A stretch of DNA of 64,000 nt from Spirosoma arboris (GCF_009754945.1 NZ_WPIN01000026.1:1-64000); one strand, 5' to 3'; shown: positions 32,985 to 43,511, counted from the stretch's first letter. The notes: a model not told the origin generated them from the letters alone. Made by a program: numbers and translations.

Positions 32985-35641
32985 ATCGAAAAAATAAATC
33001 TTACCAAGATAGACAGTCGGAGCCGCCACGCTGGGCCGAGCGACTGCTGGCACGAATTACGGCTCCTCATATCCGGGAAGAGACATTGGGTGACCTGTAT
33101 GAACTATTTCAGAAGAGAGCCCAGCGATACGGATATACCCAAGCCCGACTGTTGTATGTGCTGGAAATGCTGTTGCTGCTGCATCCCCGACTTTGGCGTA
33201 AACAAGATCAATCCATCCATTTATACCCTGAACCCACTAGTTATTTACAACCAAACCCAACGGCTATGCTCAGTAATTATGTTAAGATCGCTTTGAGAAA
33301 ACTGAATCGGCACAAATCCTATACGCTGATCAATGTGGTGAGTCTGAGTCTGGGCATTGCCTGCGCCATTCTGATCTTTACATTAGTGAAATACCACTTG
33401 AGTTTTGATACGTTCCATGCGAATCAAGATCGAATCTATCGTATTTATACAGAGCTTCATACAGAAAAGGTGACCTATAGTACAGGCGTTCCCAATCCGA
33501 TGGGGGAAGCCTTCAAGCGTGGATATAATGTCGCGGAAGAAGTCGGGCGAATCGGATTTTTGAAAGATCGCGTGGTGGCCGTGTCGCCGGAGAAAAAATT
33601 TAAGGAAGATGTTGCGTTTGCCGATCCGGATTTTCTACGTATTTTCAATTTCCCGCTCATAGAAGGTAGTTCGCAAACGGCCTTGCAGGATCGCAATACA
33701 GCCCTTATCACGGATCGAATCGCAAAAAAATATTTTGGCGATAAAGACCCCATCGGTCAGCTTTTGCATATCGATAATTCCTTGGTCGTAAAGATTACAG
33801 GTGTTCTTCAGAACTTACCGGCTACCACAGATTTTCGCACGGAAATCTATCTTCCTTTCAGCAATTTGCAGGATCACAGTCCCTGGATGGTCGAAAAAGA
33901 TTGGTGGTTGGGTTTCAATAAAGAGATGCAATGTTTTATCCGGCTCAAACCGAATGTATCTGCGGCTGTTGTCGATTCCAGGATTCTCCCGGCGATTTCC
34001 GATAAATACTATGACAAAGAGAATGCGAAGCATTTTCGATTCAAATTACAGCCGCTCTCCGATGTTCATTTTAACCCTAGCCTGCGCGGATACACCGAGA
34101 AAAAAAATCTCTGGACGTTTGCTCTAATCGGCTTTTTCCTGATCGTTACGGCCTGCGTTAATTTTATTAATCTGGCGACGGCACAGGCACTTGGGCGCTC
34201 CCGGGAAATTGGCGTTCGGAAAGCATTGGGCAGCCAGCGGGGAGCGCTTTTCTGGCAGTTTATTACCGAAACAGCCCTTATTGCCGGAATAGCGCTGGTC
34301 ATCGCCCTAGGGTTAGCCTATCTGGCTATACCGTTTGTCAATCGATGGTTTGACATAGAATTGATCCTCAATCCATTTACGGACACGTATTTACTAACCT
34401 TTTTACTCGGCCTGCTGCTGATTGTAATTTTCTGTTCAGGAGCTTATCCCGGTCTGATTCTGGCTCGTTTTCAGCCCGTGCTGGCGCTGAAAGGAAAACT
34501 CTCCCAACGGTCGATAGGCGGCTTTTCATTACGAAAGGGGTTGGTTGTTACGCAGTTTGCCATCTCACAATTGCTCATTATTGGTACGCTGATCATTACC
34601 AACCAGTTACGTTATTCGCAACTGGCCGACATGGGTTTTCGAAAAGACGCGATCGTCATTCTACCGATACCTGATAATCAAAAGTCAAAAATAAATACAT
34701 TGGGAGCGCAGCTTTCGGAACTGGCTGGAGTCGAAAACGTGACATTTTTTGATAGTCCTCCTGCAACCGAATTCCTGGCAAGCACGGGCATTCGCTTTGA
34801 CTCACGTCCGAAAAATGAAAGTTTCAACATTTCTTATAAAACCGGAGATTATCAGTTCGTCCCTACGTTCAAAATACCCATTCTGGCCGGTCGCAACCTA
34901 AATCCGTCAGATACGGTCCGGGAGTACTTACTCAACGAAACCGCCGTAAAATCTCTTGGCTTAGCTTCCCTACACGATGTGATTGGCAAACCGGCAACGA
35001 TCAATGGGAAATTGGGAACCATCGTTGGTGTCATGAAGGACTTCCACTTTAAGTCGTTCCGTACTGCTATTGAGCCTCTCTGCCTCACGACCCGAAGTGA
35101 GATTTATAATAGTTGCGGGATAAAAGTAAATCCGGCTAATCTGGAGGTCACCTTGGCTGGTTTTGAAAAAGCATGGACTGCCATGTATCCGTCTTCCGTT
35201 TATACATATCGTTTTCTGGATGAAGAAATTGACCGGCTCTATAAGCTGGATAACATGCTTCTTCGTCTCATTCAGGCGTTTGCTGCAATTGCCATTTTTG
35301 TGAGTTGTCTGGGCCTGTACGGATTGGTATCGTTCATGGCGACTCAGAAAACGAAGGAAATCGGTGTACGCAAAGTATTGGGAGCGAGTACGTCCGGCAT
35401 TCTTTGGCTGTTCGGCAAAGAATTCTCTCGCTTGCTGTTGGTTGCGTTTATGTTGGCAGCTCCGCTGGCCTGGTGGATTATGGACAGGTGGCTGACTAAT
35501 TTTGTGTATCGAATTGAGCTCGGCGCCGGCATTTTTATCCTGGCGATTCTGATCACCTTTCTTGTTGCCTTATTGACTGTCGGTTTCCAAAGTATGAAAG
35601 CCGCCCTGATGAATCCGATAAAGACCTTACGAACAGAATAG
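32981..35641 (+). CDS. FtsX/MacB-type ABC transporter permease with N-terminal prefix domain
   Basis: 886 residues. An N-terminal 'permease prefix' helical domain (residues 15-75, WAERLLARITAPHIREETLGDLYELF) precedes a MacB-PCD/FtsX architecture: membrane helix near 115-135, a large periplasmic domain, three helices (about 380-490), a second periplasmic domain, and three more helices at the C-terminus, with the two FtsX signatures GRSREIGVRKALGSQRG and TKEIGVRKVLGAS. Such proteins couple an ABC ATPase to periplasmic events or export. No ATPase gene is adjacent, as is common for these PadR-linked genes in Cytophagales. Its role is unknown but is probably envelope stress or peptide export. Confidence 0.9.
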   Translation: MNRKNKSYQDRQSEPPRWAERLLARITAPHIREETLGDLYELFQKRAQRYGYTQARLLYVLEMLLLLHPRLWRKQDQSIHLYPEPTSYLQPNPTAMLSNYVKIALRKLNRHKSYTLINVVSLSLGIACAILIFTLVKYHLSFDTFHANQDRIYRIYTELHTEKVTYSTGVPNPMGEAFKRGYNVAEEVGRIGFLKDRVVAVSPEKKFKEDVAFADPDFLRIFNFPLIEGSSQTALQDRNTALITDRIAKKYFGDKDPIGQLLHIDNSLVVKITGVLQNLPATTDFRTEIYLPFSNLQDHSPWMVEKDWWLGFNKEMQCFIRLKPNVSAAVVDSRILPAISDKYYDKENAKHFRFKLQPLSDVHFNPSLRGYTEKKNLWTFALIGFFLIVTACVNFINLATAQALGRSREIGVRKALGSQRGALFWQFITETALIAGIALVIALGLAYLAIPFVNRWFDIELILNPFTDTYLLTFLLGLLLIVIFCSGAYPGLILARFQPVLALKGKLSQRSIGGFSLRKGLVVTQFAISQLLIIGTLIITNQLRYSQLADMGFRKDAIVILPIPDNQKSKINTLGAQLSELAGVENVTFFDSPPATEFLASTGIRFDSRPKNESFNISYKTGDYQFVPTFKIPILAGRNLNPSDTVREYLLNETAVKSLGLASLHDVIGKPATINGKLGTIVGVMKDFHFKSFRTAIEPLCLTTRSEIYNSCGIKVNPANLEVTLAGFEKAWTAMYPSSVYTYRFLDEEIDRLYKLDNMLLRLIQAFAAIAIFVSCLGLYGLVSFMATQKTKEIGVRKVLGASTSGILWLFGKEFSRLLLVAFMLAAPLAWWIMDRWLTNFVYRIELGAGIFILAILITFLVALLTVGFQSMKAALMNPIKTLRTE

Positions 35642-35767
35642 CCAATACGTAGATTTGCTACTCAAAAGCGCCGTATCATACCAACGTTTTTGAGTAGCTT
35701 GTTTACGTTTCAGCAGCAACACCTTATTTATCAAAACTTTCTGGCTAAATTACCTTTTTTAGCTGGT

Positions 35768-37069
35768 ATGCGTTTTCTTGTTTTTGCCTTAAGTGCCTTT
35801 CTTTCAGCGCTCTTGCTAACGGCCTGCGTAGACCCAATTGATCTGACGATTAACGGAACCGTAAATACCCTAGTTGTTGATGGTACAATTACGAACCTGC
35901 CTGAACCGCAAATCATTCGCCTGAATCGCTCAAAAGCCGACCCACTCACGGGCCGTTTTGGTAGCATCCCCATTACCAAAGCAACCGTTACCGTACTCGT
36001 TGATTCCACTCAACTAATTACCTGCCACGAAACCGAAGAGGGTAGTTATCAATTACCCAGTGATTTCAAAGGCCAAATCGGTCACAGCTACCAACTCCGT
36101 TTTACTCTCAGCGATGGAACGCACTACCAGTCGACTCCGCAAATTATGCCCGCTGTTCCTGCTATTGACCGGGTATCGTCTCAATATAACCCGGCAAGTT
36201 TGCCTGTTGAGCTACAACTAACGGGTGGCTATCGAGCCGGTCACGATGTATCTATTGACTGGCAAGACCCGGCCAGTGAGCACAATTATTATCGGTGGGA
36301 GTGGAAATTGTGGGAAAAGCAATCGTGGTGCCGAAGTTGCCAGCAAGGTGTTTACGCAGTCAATAGCATTCTCGACCATGTGTACAAAGACAAAACGTTT
36401 TACGTGTCGGGCAATGCACCGTATGAGAACTGTTTTGTACCAACCAATTATTTCGAGGCCGGGCAACCTCCCTTTACAACCGGATTATATGTTTATGATT
36501 ACCCCTGTCGGACTGAATGCTGGGAGATTTTATACAGTTCTTCGCTCAATGTCTTCGATGATCAACTCAGCAATGGGGGGCTGATTGCCCGACGAAAAAT
36601 TGCGGAGATTCCCTATTATGATAGTACCGCCTGCTTAGTGGAAATCCGGCAGTTATCCTTAACCAAAACGGCCTATTCGTATTTCAAACGCTTTCAGGAC
36701 CAGACACAAAACACGAATGGACTAGTCGACCCGATTCCGTCTGCACCAGTGGGTAATATTCAGAATATGGGAAATAATCAGGATCATGTAGTAGGTTATT
36801 TTACGGCCTCTGCCGTGTCGGCTGTTCGGCACTGGATTGACCGGAAAGACGTGATCGGACTGCCATTTGGCCAAACCGATCCAGCCGGGGAATCTAAACT
36901 ACCCGGTTCCGAACTATTTTATTCGCTCAATCTGCGGCAGCCCATTCCCGAGCCAATTTATCCCTATCCTAACATCCGGATTCTGGGCGGCCCTCCACGA
37001 CCGGTAACCGCTATCTGCGTCCCCAGCAACAGTCGAACACCATTTAAGCCCGACGGCTGGCAGGAGTAG
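35768..37069 (+). CDS. DUF4249 lipoprotein, solitary ninth copy
   Basis: 433 residues from the ATG at 35768; the longer frame from a TTG at 35690 adds a stretch with no signal character. Lipobox LTAC, then VDPIDL. It has all core motifs: CHET, LPSDFKGQIGHSYQLRFT, WCRSC, ENCFVPT, CRTECWEI (Glu for Gln), CLVEIRQ and SNSRTPFKPDGW. Closest to array copies 3 and 4. It has no TonB-dependent receptor of its own, lying between an FtsX permease and an SGNH-like gene about 7.3 kb from the receptor operon and on the opposite strand. Probably a transposed duplicate that may still serve the receptor at 26091. Confidence 0.88.
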   Translation: MRFLVFALSAFLSALLLTACVDPIDLTINGTVNTLVVDGTITNLPEPQIIRLNRSKADPLTGRFGSIPITKATVTVLVDSTQLITCHETEEGSYQLPSDFKGQIGHSYQLRFTLSDGTHYQSTPQIMPAVPAIDRVSSQYNPASLPVELQLTGGYRAGHDVSIDWQDPASEHNYYRWEWKLWEKQSWCRSCQQGVYAVNSILDHVYKDKTFYVSGNAPYENCFVPTNYFEAGQPPFTTGLYVYDYPCRTECWEILYSSSLNVFDDQLSNGGLIARRKIAEIPYYDSTACLVEIRQLSLTKTAYSYFKRFQDQTQNTNGLVDPIPSAPVGNIQNMGNNQDHVVGYFTASAVSAVRHWIDRKDVIGLPFGQTDPAGESKLPGSELFYSLNLRQPIPEPIYPYPNIRILGGPPRPVTAICVPSNSRTPFKPDGWQE

Positions 37070-37115
37070 ACACGAATTAAGCGTGATTCGTCAGGTGCTA
37101 CAAAACTTCTGATGG

Positions 37116-37901
37116 TTAAACCGTTTCCATGGCGGGTTGTATTCGTTGGTCTGCTAGTATTACTTGTTTTGCCTTAAAGCATATGAATAATACCCGGCCT
37201 AGCAGCTCATGACCTATGGAATTCAGATGGCTTGGGTCATCGGTAAGATAAAACTCGCCTGTTGGCCGGATAAATAGATGAGTATCCAAAACGGTCATTC
37301 CGCATCGTTTACCCTCATTTATCACGATGGCACGCCCCTGTCTACGCAACCATTGGCTGATCGACTCACGGTGTGGTGTTGGTGTTAACAAAATAACCTT
37401 TTGGTTATGCATCTGCAATTGGTTCAGTAAAGCCGCCAACTCATGTTGTACATAAAGCAACTGCTTCACCAGACCAGCCTGGTTACCTAAACTCAGCAAT
37501 AATCGTTTCAAAACGTTTTTTGTTTGCTTGACTAAACCAGCCGGTGTGCTGTCGAGCGGTAACGGTGACTGACTTCGTAATGCTTCCAGTTCCACGGTTT
37601 TTAATCCAGTTCCTGCATATTTCGGTACTTTCCGGGTTGGCATTTTAAACAGTTTCCAGAATGTGGGTGGATGCTGGAGATAGTAATGAGCGGGCTGAAT
37701 GATTATTAAATCAAATTGAGATAGATCCAGATGCATTAGCGTCTCGCGAATATCAGCTAACGGGAGAAAAACGTAACTAGTTACCTGAGGATGAAGTCCA
37801 AGCTCTTCAAGTTGATAGACAAATTGATCAATAAAACTATTTTCCTTATTTGTAAGTCCGTAGCCATAGATCTGACAACCACCAATCACAAGAATATTCA
37901 C
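37116..37901 (-). CDS. SGNH/GDSL-hydrolase-like protein
   Basis: 261 residues from a GTG at 37901, giving the start MNILVIGGCQIYGYGL; a TTG at 37934 would add an unlikely N-terminus. The overall shape is SGNH-like: the first strand and oxyanion region IGGCQIYG, DLIIIQPAHYY, VILLTPTPHRES and DDPSHLNSIGHELLG carrying the Asp-x-x-His pair. The usual nucleophile GDS is replaced by GGCQ, so catalysis, if any, may use another residue. No signal peptide is seen. Relatives with this form act in polysaccharide or lipid acyl transfer, but its role here is unknown. Confidence 0.65.
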   Translation of the reverse strand: MNILVIGGCQIYGYGLTNKENSFIDQFVYQLEELGLHPQVTSYVFLPLADIRETLMHLDLSQFDLIIIQPAHYYLQHPPTFWKLFKMPTRKVPKYAGTGLKTVELEALRSQSPLPLDSTPAGLVKQTKNVLKRLLLSLGNQAGLVKQLLYVQHELAALLNQLQMHNQKVILLTPTPHRESISQWLRRQGRAIVINEGKRCGMTVLDTHLFIRPTGEFYLTDDPSHLNSIGHELLGRVLFICFKAKQVILADQRIQPAMETV

Positions 37902-38230
37902 TGCACTATGTATCTTAAGTATAAAAAATATCAACTTAAGTTTAAGACGGTTGCATCAGGCAGATGTTGCAAATAGTATATCAAAAAATCAATTAAAGAC
38001 ACATAAAAACAAATGAATGTGCTTTTTAAGTGTCTGAATCTATTATAAGGATTTGGTAGGCCAAAGGGGAGTTGTAATTTTGACCGGATTGCTATGGATC
38101 AATACAGAAAAACTCATGAAGCGGTAAACACCGAAGGTTTTTTGACATATTCCCGAAAATAATGTTCTTTTTTGCACATAAACAGAAGTCGATCACTTTA
38201 TACTTAACAACAGTTTAGGACATAACAAGC
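37902..38230. other. Intergenic region with promoter for phosphoglucomutase
   Basis: 329 bp, AT-rich, no gene found. It contains a full promoter pair at 38052-38082 for the downstream plus-strand gene. Confidence 0.6.
38052..38082 (+). promoter_or_regulatory. Bacteroidota-type promoter for phosphoglucomutase
   Basis: TTTG at 38052-38055 and TAATTTTG at 38075-38082 are 19 bp apart, matching the TTTG-N19-21-TAnnTTTG consensus of the Bacteroidota primary sigma factor. It would give a 5' leader of about 140 nt. Confidence 0.55.
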
Positions 38231-39988
38231 ATGACAACGGCCCTCGACTCCCCTACTCAGCAACGTGTTGATAAATGGCTTAGCGGCAATTACGATGCCG
38301 CCACGAAAGAATCGATCCAGCACCTGATTGATTCTGGTAATATTACCGAGCTGACTGACTCGTTCTATCGCGATCTTGAATTTGGTACAGGTGGCCTGCG
38401 CGGCATTCTGGGCGTGGGTTCCAACCGGATGAATCGATATACCGTTGGTGCAGCTACCCAAGGGCTTTCTAATTATATAAATGCAGCTTTCCCTGGCGAA
38501 GACATTAGTGTGGCCATTGCCCACGACAGTCGCCGGATGAGTCCTGAATTTGCCCGCTTAGTAGCTGATATTTTTTCGGCAAATGGCATTAAGGTGTATC
38601 TGTTCAGCAGCCTACGTCCTACACCAGAATTATCGTTTGCCATTCGGCAGTTGGGTTGCCAGAGCGGCATTGTTGTGACGGCCTCGCACAACCCTCCCGA
38701 ATATAATGGCTACAAAGTGTACTGGAATGATGGTGGTCAGGTAGTAGCCCCCCATGACAAAGCCATTATTGAAGAGGTAAACAAGATTACGTCCGTAGAT
38801 GACATTAAGTTTGAGGGAATTCCTGAACGAATCCATCTAATCGACGAAGAAATCGACGCGCCTTATGTGGAACGTGTCAAGTCGAATGCTGTGAACCCGG
38901 ATGTGATTAAGCGCCAGGCCAATCTGAACATCGTTTACACACCTATTCACGGAACGGGCATCACGCTGGTACCACGTGTGTTGGATGCGTTAGGCTTCAA
39001 CAATGTGCATATTGTTAAGGAGCAGGCTACACCCGACGGCAATTTCCCGACGGTGAAATCGCCGAATCCTGAAGAGCGGGCGGCCATGCAGTTGGCCCTC
39101 GATTTAGCTAATTCGCTGGATGCCGATCTTATTATGGCTACCGATCCCGATGCCGACCGAGTAGGAGCCGGTGCCCGCAACCATCATGGTGAATTCGAGT
39201 TGCTGAACGGCAACCAGATGGCTAGCCTGATCATTTACTACCTGCTGAATGCCTGGAAAGATGCAGGCAAACTGACCGGCAAAGAGTTCGTGGCCAAGAC
39301 TATCGTGACCACCGATCTTATCGATCAGATGTGCAAAAATTATGGCGTAACCTGCCACAATACGCTTACGGGCTTCAAATACATTGCTGAAGTTATTCGT
39401 GAACTGGAAGGCAAAGAGAAATTTATTGGTGGTGGCGAAGAGAGTTACGGTTACCTCATCGGCGATTTTGTGCGCGATAAAGATGCCATTGCCTCCTGCG
39501 CCATTATTGCCGAACTGACCGCCTATGCTAAAGATCAGGGCAAGAGCCTCTTCGATATGCTCATGGCTATGTACCAGGAAAACGGTTTCTATTATGAATC
39601 GCTGGTATCATTAACGAAAAAGGGAAAATCAGGCGCCGAAGAAATTCAGCAGATGATGGCCGACTTCCGGGCCAATCCACCCAAGTCCATTGCTGGTTCG
39701 CCAGTAGTTCGGATTGACGATTACAAAGCGTTGACTCGACTGGATGCAAAGGCGGGCACAACTTCAGCAATTGAAGCGGGCAAAATGGGAATCGAAGCAT
39801 CGAACGTACTCCAATTCTTCACAGAAGATGGCACTAAAGTTTCGGCACGGCCATCGGGTACAGAACCGAAGATCAAATTTTACGTCAGCGTTCGTGAGCC
39901 CCTGGAAAGCAAAGAAGCATTTGATGATACCTATGCTCAGCTAAAGGCAAAAGTGCAGCGGGTAATTGATGAATTGCAGTTGACCTAG
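38231..39988 (+). CDS. Phosphoglucomutase/phosphomannomutase family phospho-sugar mutase
   Basis: 585 residues, the long form of alpha-D-phosphohexomutase. All four active-site loops are visible: TASHNPPEYNG near 148 (phosphoserine), DPDADRVG near 305 (metal binding), GGEESYGY near 400 (substrate) and RPSGTEPK near 538 (phosphate binding). It interconverts glucose-1- and glucose-6-phosphate or the mannose equivalents in the cytoplasm. The length and order match the PgcA/PGM2-like type. It is a single gene with its own promoter and terminator. Confidence 0.93.
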   Translation: MTTALDSPTQQRVDKWLSGNYDAATKESIQHLIDSGNITELTDSFYRDLEFGTGGLRGILGVGSNRMNRYTVGAATQGLSNYINAAFPGEDISVAIAHDSRRMSPEFARLVADIFSANGIKVYLFSSLRPTPELSFAIRQLGCQSGIVVTASHNPPEYNGYKVYWNDGGQVVAPHDKAIIEEVNKITSVDDIKFEGIPERIHLIDEEIDAPYVERVKSNAVNPDVIKRQANLNIVYTPIHGTGITLVPRVLDALGFNNVHIVKEQATPDGNFPTVKSPNPEERAAMQLALDLANSLDADLIMATDPDADRVGAGARNHHGEFELLNGNQMASLIIYYLLNAWKDAGKLTGKEFVAKTIVTTDLIDQMCKNYGVTCHNTLTGFKYIAEVIRELEGKEKFIGGGEESYGYLIGDFVRDKDAIASCAIIAELTAYAKDQGKSLFDMLMAMYQENGFYYESLVSLTKKGKSGAEEIQQMMADFRANPPKSIAGSPVVRIDDYKALTRLDAKAGTTSAIEAGKMGIEASNVLQFFTEDGTKVSARPSGTEPKIKFYVSVREPLESKEAFDDTYAQLKAKVQRVIDELQLT

Positions 39989-40017
39989 CACAATTATATC
40001 CTTATTTCAATTACCAG

Positions 40018-40047
40018 GCCCGCTTGTGAAAACAAGCGGGCTTTTTT
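40018..40047 (+). terminator. Rho-independent terminator after phosphoglucomutase
   Basis: A 10-bp GC-rich stem (40018-40027 with 40032-40041), GAAA loop and six following T residues. Confidence 0.9.
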
Positions 40048-40168
40048 ATGGCCATTATTTTATTGATAAGGTTAAAAAAAGATTAATTAGAAATCATGAG
40101 TAAATACCTTTAAGCATTAATACCTACGCATTACTATTACTTAATTCTAACAATTCTAATCAAACTGT

Positions 40169-43100
40169 ATGATGATGAACGCTTTACAGCAAGCGTACCG
40201 CACAGTGCCGCTATTTCTATTTAGCTGGCTCCTGTGCGTGGGGGCATTTGCCCAGGATCGCAAAATTACTGGCCGTATTACCGACGGAAACGACAATAGT
40301 GGGCTGCCCGGTGCCAACGTTGTTGTGAAAGGCACGCAAACGGGTGTGGTTACGGATGCTAATGGCCAATTTTCACTAAATGTAGTCCAGGGCCGCGATG
40401 TGCTGACAATCTCAGCTATTGGCTATACTTCGCAGGACATTACCATTGGGAGCCGCACGGCAATCAACATCGCCTTAGCTCCCGACATTAAAACGCTGAG
40501 CGAAGTCGTTGTAACGGGTTATGGTGCTCAGGCTAAACGTGACATTACAGGAGCCGTAGCTACAGTCGATACAAAACAGCTGTTATCGGTGCCAGCTACG
40601 AACGTTGGACAGGCCCTACAAGGTCGTGTGGCAGGTGTGCAGGTCGGGAATGAGAATGCCCCAGGTGGTGGCGTGATGGTTCGTATTCGGGGTTTCGGCA
40701 CCATCAATGACAACTCTCCTCTTTATGTCATTGATGGTGTACCAACGAAAGGCAATCTCAACACACTGAATCTCAATGACGTTGAGAGCATGCAAATCCT
40801 GAAAGATGCCTCAGCTGCGTCAATATATGGTTCACGTGCCGGCAATGGTGTGGTCATTATTACAACGAAAAAAGGGAAAGCAGGTAAGGCTAAATTCACC
40901 TACGACACCTACTACGGTTCGCAACGGCATGGTAAGTTGCTGGACATGCTCAATACGCAGGAATATGCACAGCTAACCTGGGAATCACGGATAAACTCTG
41001 GGGCAGTAGGTGCCAATGGTAATCCTGTTCATTCGCAGTTTGGGAACGGCCCAACACCGGTTATACCCGACTATATTCTGCCCAGTGGTGCATCGGCTAG
41101 TGACCCACGCGTGGCTCAAAATCCAGATGGCACGTATGTTAATTATAACAATGACATCAACTCGCCTAAGTTTTTGCTGATTACAAAAGCCAATAAAATA
41201 GGAACGAACTGGATGGAGGAGATTTTCAGGACTGCACCAATTCAAAATCACCAGTTAGGGGTATCGGGCGGTAACGAAAATGGTCGTTACGCCATGTCGC
41301 TGAACTATTTCAATCAGGACGGTATCATGCGTTATACCGGCTATAAACGCTACTCGTTGCGGGCAAACACAGAGTTCAATGTGACGAAACGAGTTCGTGT
41401 CGGCCAGAATTTTCAGGTAGCCTATGGCGAACGGATTGGTCAGCCAAGTGGCAATAACACAGAGAGTAACCCAATTTCTTTTGCTTATCGGATTCAGCCT
41501 ATTATTCCGGTATATGACGTAGCAGGGAATTTTGCGGGTACCCGCGGGGGTGATCTCGACAACGCTTTCAATCCGATGGCCGATCTGGTCCGCAACAAGG
41601 ACAACACCCAGAAAGAAATGCGGCTATTTGGCAATGCTTATGCTGAAGTCGACATCCTTCCCAACCTGACGGCCCGCACAAGCTTCGGTATTGACTATAA
41701 CCTGTTCAACTACCGCAACTACTCCATTCGGAACATCGAAGCATCGGAAGCACGGGGTTCGAACAGCCTCCAGACAACTAATAACTATGAATGGACCTGG
41801 ACTTGGTATAACACCCTGACATACAACATGAACCTGGGAGATCGACATCGCTTCAACGTAATTGTTGGTACAGAATCGATCAAAAACTATTTTGAGACAT
41901 TCGATGCGAGTCGCACAAACTTTGCCGTAGATGATATCGAAAACCGGTACCTCAGCGCCGGTACGGGCGTTCAGACCAATAATGGCGGTGCGTCGAACTG
42001 GCGTTTGGCCTCGGAGTTCGCTAAACTCAACTATGTACTAGACGACAAATACCTGATTGACCTAACCGTTCGGCGTGACCGCTCGTCGCGTTTTGCTCCA
42101 GAGTTCCGCTCGGCGGTATTCCCGGCTGCCAGTGTGGGCTGGCGAGTTTCTAAAGAGAATTTCTTTAAGCCGCTCACGTTCGTTAATGATCTGAAATTCC
42201 GGGCAGGTCTAGGCCAGACCGGGAATCAGGAAATTGGTAACTACAACTCCTACACGCAGTTCAGCACAAACCCAGCTACGTCGTTCTACGATATTAATGG
42301 TACTCGTACATCGGCTGTGCCGGGTTACGAGTTAACCCAGTTTGGTAATGCGAAAGCGAAATGGGAAACCACAACCAGCCTCAACATTGGTTTTGACGCC
42401 CTCCTGCTCAAAAATAAACTGAGCATCGGATTCGACTGGTATACCCGTACCACTTCCGACATGCTCTTCCCGGTACAGGCACCGCTCACACAAGGAGTAG
42501 CAACGGTTCCTTTCCAAAACATTGGTTCAATGCGCAACCGAGGTGTTGACCTGATGATCAACTACGGCGATAAAATTGGCAATAGTGGCCTGAGCTACAA
42601 CGTAGGCGCAAACTTTAGTACCTATCGGAACGTGGTTACCAAAACTAACGGCGATCCAAGCACACAGTACTTCGGCATCAACGACGAACGTATTCAGAAC
42701 TTCGTTGTGACACAGCAGAATTACCCGCTTGCCTCCTTCTTTGGGTATACAATCGACGGAATTTTCCAGTCGAACGAAGAAGCCAAAGCCGCTCCGGTAC
42801 AATTCGGGAGCGCTGCGACAGAGAACATAGCAGGTCGCTTTAAATTCCGTGATATAAACGGCGATGGAGTTATCAATACCAAAGATCTGAGTATCATTGG
42901 TAGTCCTCACCCAAAGTTTACCTATGGTTTAAACCTGAACCTGAACTACAAAAACTTTGGGTTGACGCTATTTGGGCAAGGTGTTGATGGCAATCAGATC
43001 TTCAACTACACAAAGTACTGGACCGATTTCCCAACCTTTGGTGGCAACCGGAGCACGCGTATGCTGTACCAGTCGTGGCGTCCCGGCAAAACCGATGCTA

Positions 43101-43420
43101 TTCTACCTCAGCTTCGGTCGAGCGATCAGGTTAGTATCCAGCCATCAACCTATTACCTTGAAAGCGGATCGTACTTCCGGATGAAAAACATCCAGCTAAC
43201 CTATCAACTGCCACAGGTGCTACTCTCAAAATTGAAGATGGGCGCAACGTCTGTTTACATACAGGGGCAGAACCTGTTTACGGTTACAAAGTATTCGGGT
43301 ATGGACCCTGAAGTTAATCTACGCGCTTACTCCTCGGGTAACGACCGTCAGATTGGTGTTGATGGCGGCTCCTATCCAATAGCTAAAACGATCTTAGTAG
43401 GTTTAAATCTGAGCTTTTAA
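40169..43420 (+). CDS. SusC/RagA-family TonB-linked outer-membrane protein
   Basis: 1083 residues. Signal peptide to about residue 29 (VGAFAQ), CarboxypepD_reg-like domain (33-115, GRITDGNDNSGLPGANVVVKG), plug domain (about 120-235, SuscC signature SEVVVTGYGAQAKRDITGAV, then GSRAGNGVVIITTKKGK), then the 22-strand barrel with a C-terminal strand ending in Phe. It forms the outer-membrane channel that, with the SusD partner downstream, imports oligosaccharides or other nutrients using TonB. No glycosidase or sensor gene flanks the pair, so the substrate cannot be guessed. Three ATG codons stand at the start; the first is used here. Confidence 0.95.
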   Translation: MMMNALQQAYRTVPLFLFSWLLCVGAFAQDRKITGRITDGNDNSGLPGANVVVKGTQTGVVTDANGQFSLNVVQGRDVLTISAIGYTSQDITIGSRTAINIALAPDIKTLSEVVVTGYGAQAKRDITGAVATVDTKQLLSVPATNVGQALQGRVAGVQVGNENAPGGGVMVRIRGFGTINDNSPLYVIDGVPTKGNLNTLNLNDVESMQILKDASAASIYGSRAGNGVVIITTKKGKAGKAKFTYDTYYGSQRHGKLLDMLNTQEYAQLTWESRINSGAVGANGNPVHSQFGNGPTPVIPDYILPSGASASDPRVAQNPDGTYVNYNNDINSPKFLLITKANKIGTNWMEEIFRTAPIQNHQLGVSGGNENGRYAMSLNYFNQDGIMRYTGYKRYSLRANTEFNVTKRVRVGQNFQVAYGERIGQPSGNNTESNPISFAYRIQPIIPVYDVAGNFAGTRGGDLDNAFNPMADLVRNKDNTQKEMRLFGNAYAEVDILPNLTARTSFGIDYNLFNYRNYSIRNIEASEARGSNSLQTTNNYEWTWTWYNTLTYNMNLGDRHRFNVIVGTESIKNYFETFDASRTNFAVDDIENRYLSAGTGVQTNNGGASNWRLASEFAKLNYVLDDKYLIDLTVRRDRSSRFAPEFRSAVFPAASVGWRVSKENFFKPLTFVNDLKFRAGLGQTGNQEIGNYNSYTQFSTNPATSFYDINGTRTSAVPGYELTQFGNAKAKWETTTSLNIGFDALLLKNKLSIGFDWYTRTTSDMLFPVQAPLTQGVATVPFQNIGSMRNRGVDLMINYGDKIGNSGLSYNVGANFSTYRNVVTKTNGDPSTQYFGINDERIQNFVVTQQNYPLASFFGYTIDGIFQSNEEAKAAPVQFGSAATENIAGRFKFRDINGDGVINTKDLSIIGSPHPKFTYGLNLNLNYKNFGLTLFGQGVDGNQIFNYTKYWTDFPTFGGNRSTRMLYQSWRPGKTDAILPQLRSSDQVSIQPSTYYLESGSYFRMKNIQLTYQLPQVLLSKLKMGATSVYIQGQNLFTVTKYSGMDPEVNLRAYSSGNDRQIGVDGGSYPIAKTILVGLNLSF

Positions 43421-43511
43421 TGTAAGCTATATGATGTCTGATACAGAATGTATTCTTTGAGATCATATATCCTACCGCACGGGCGGCCCCGATTATACAT
43501 AAAAACATTCC

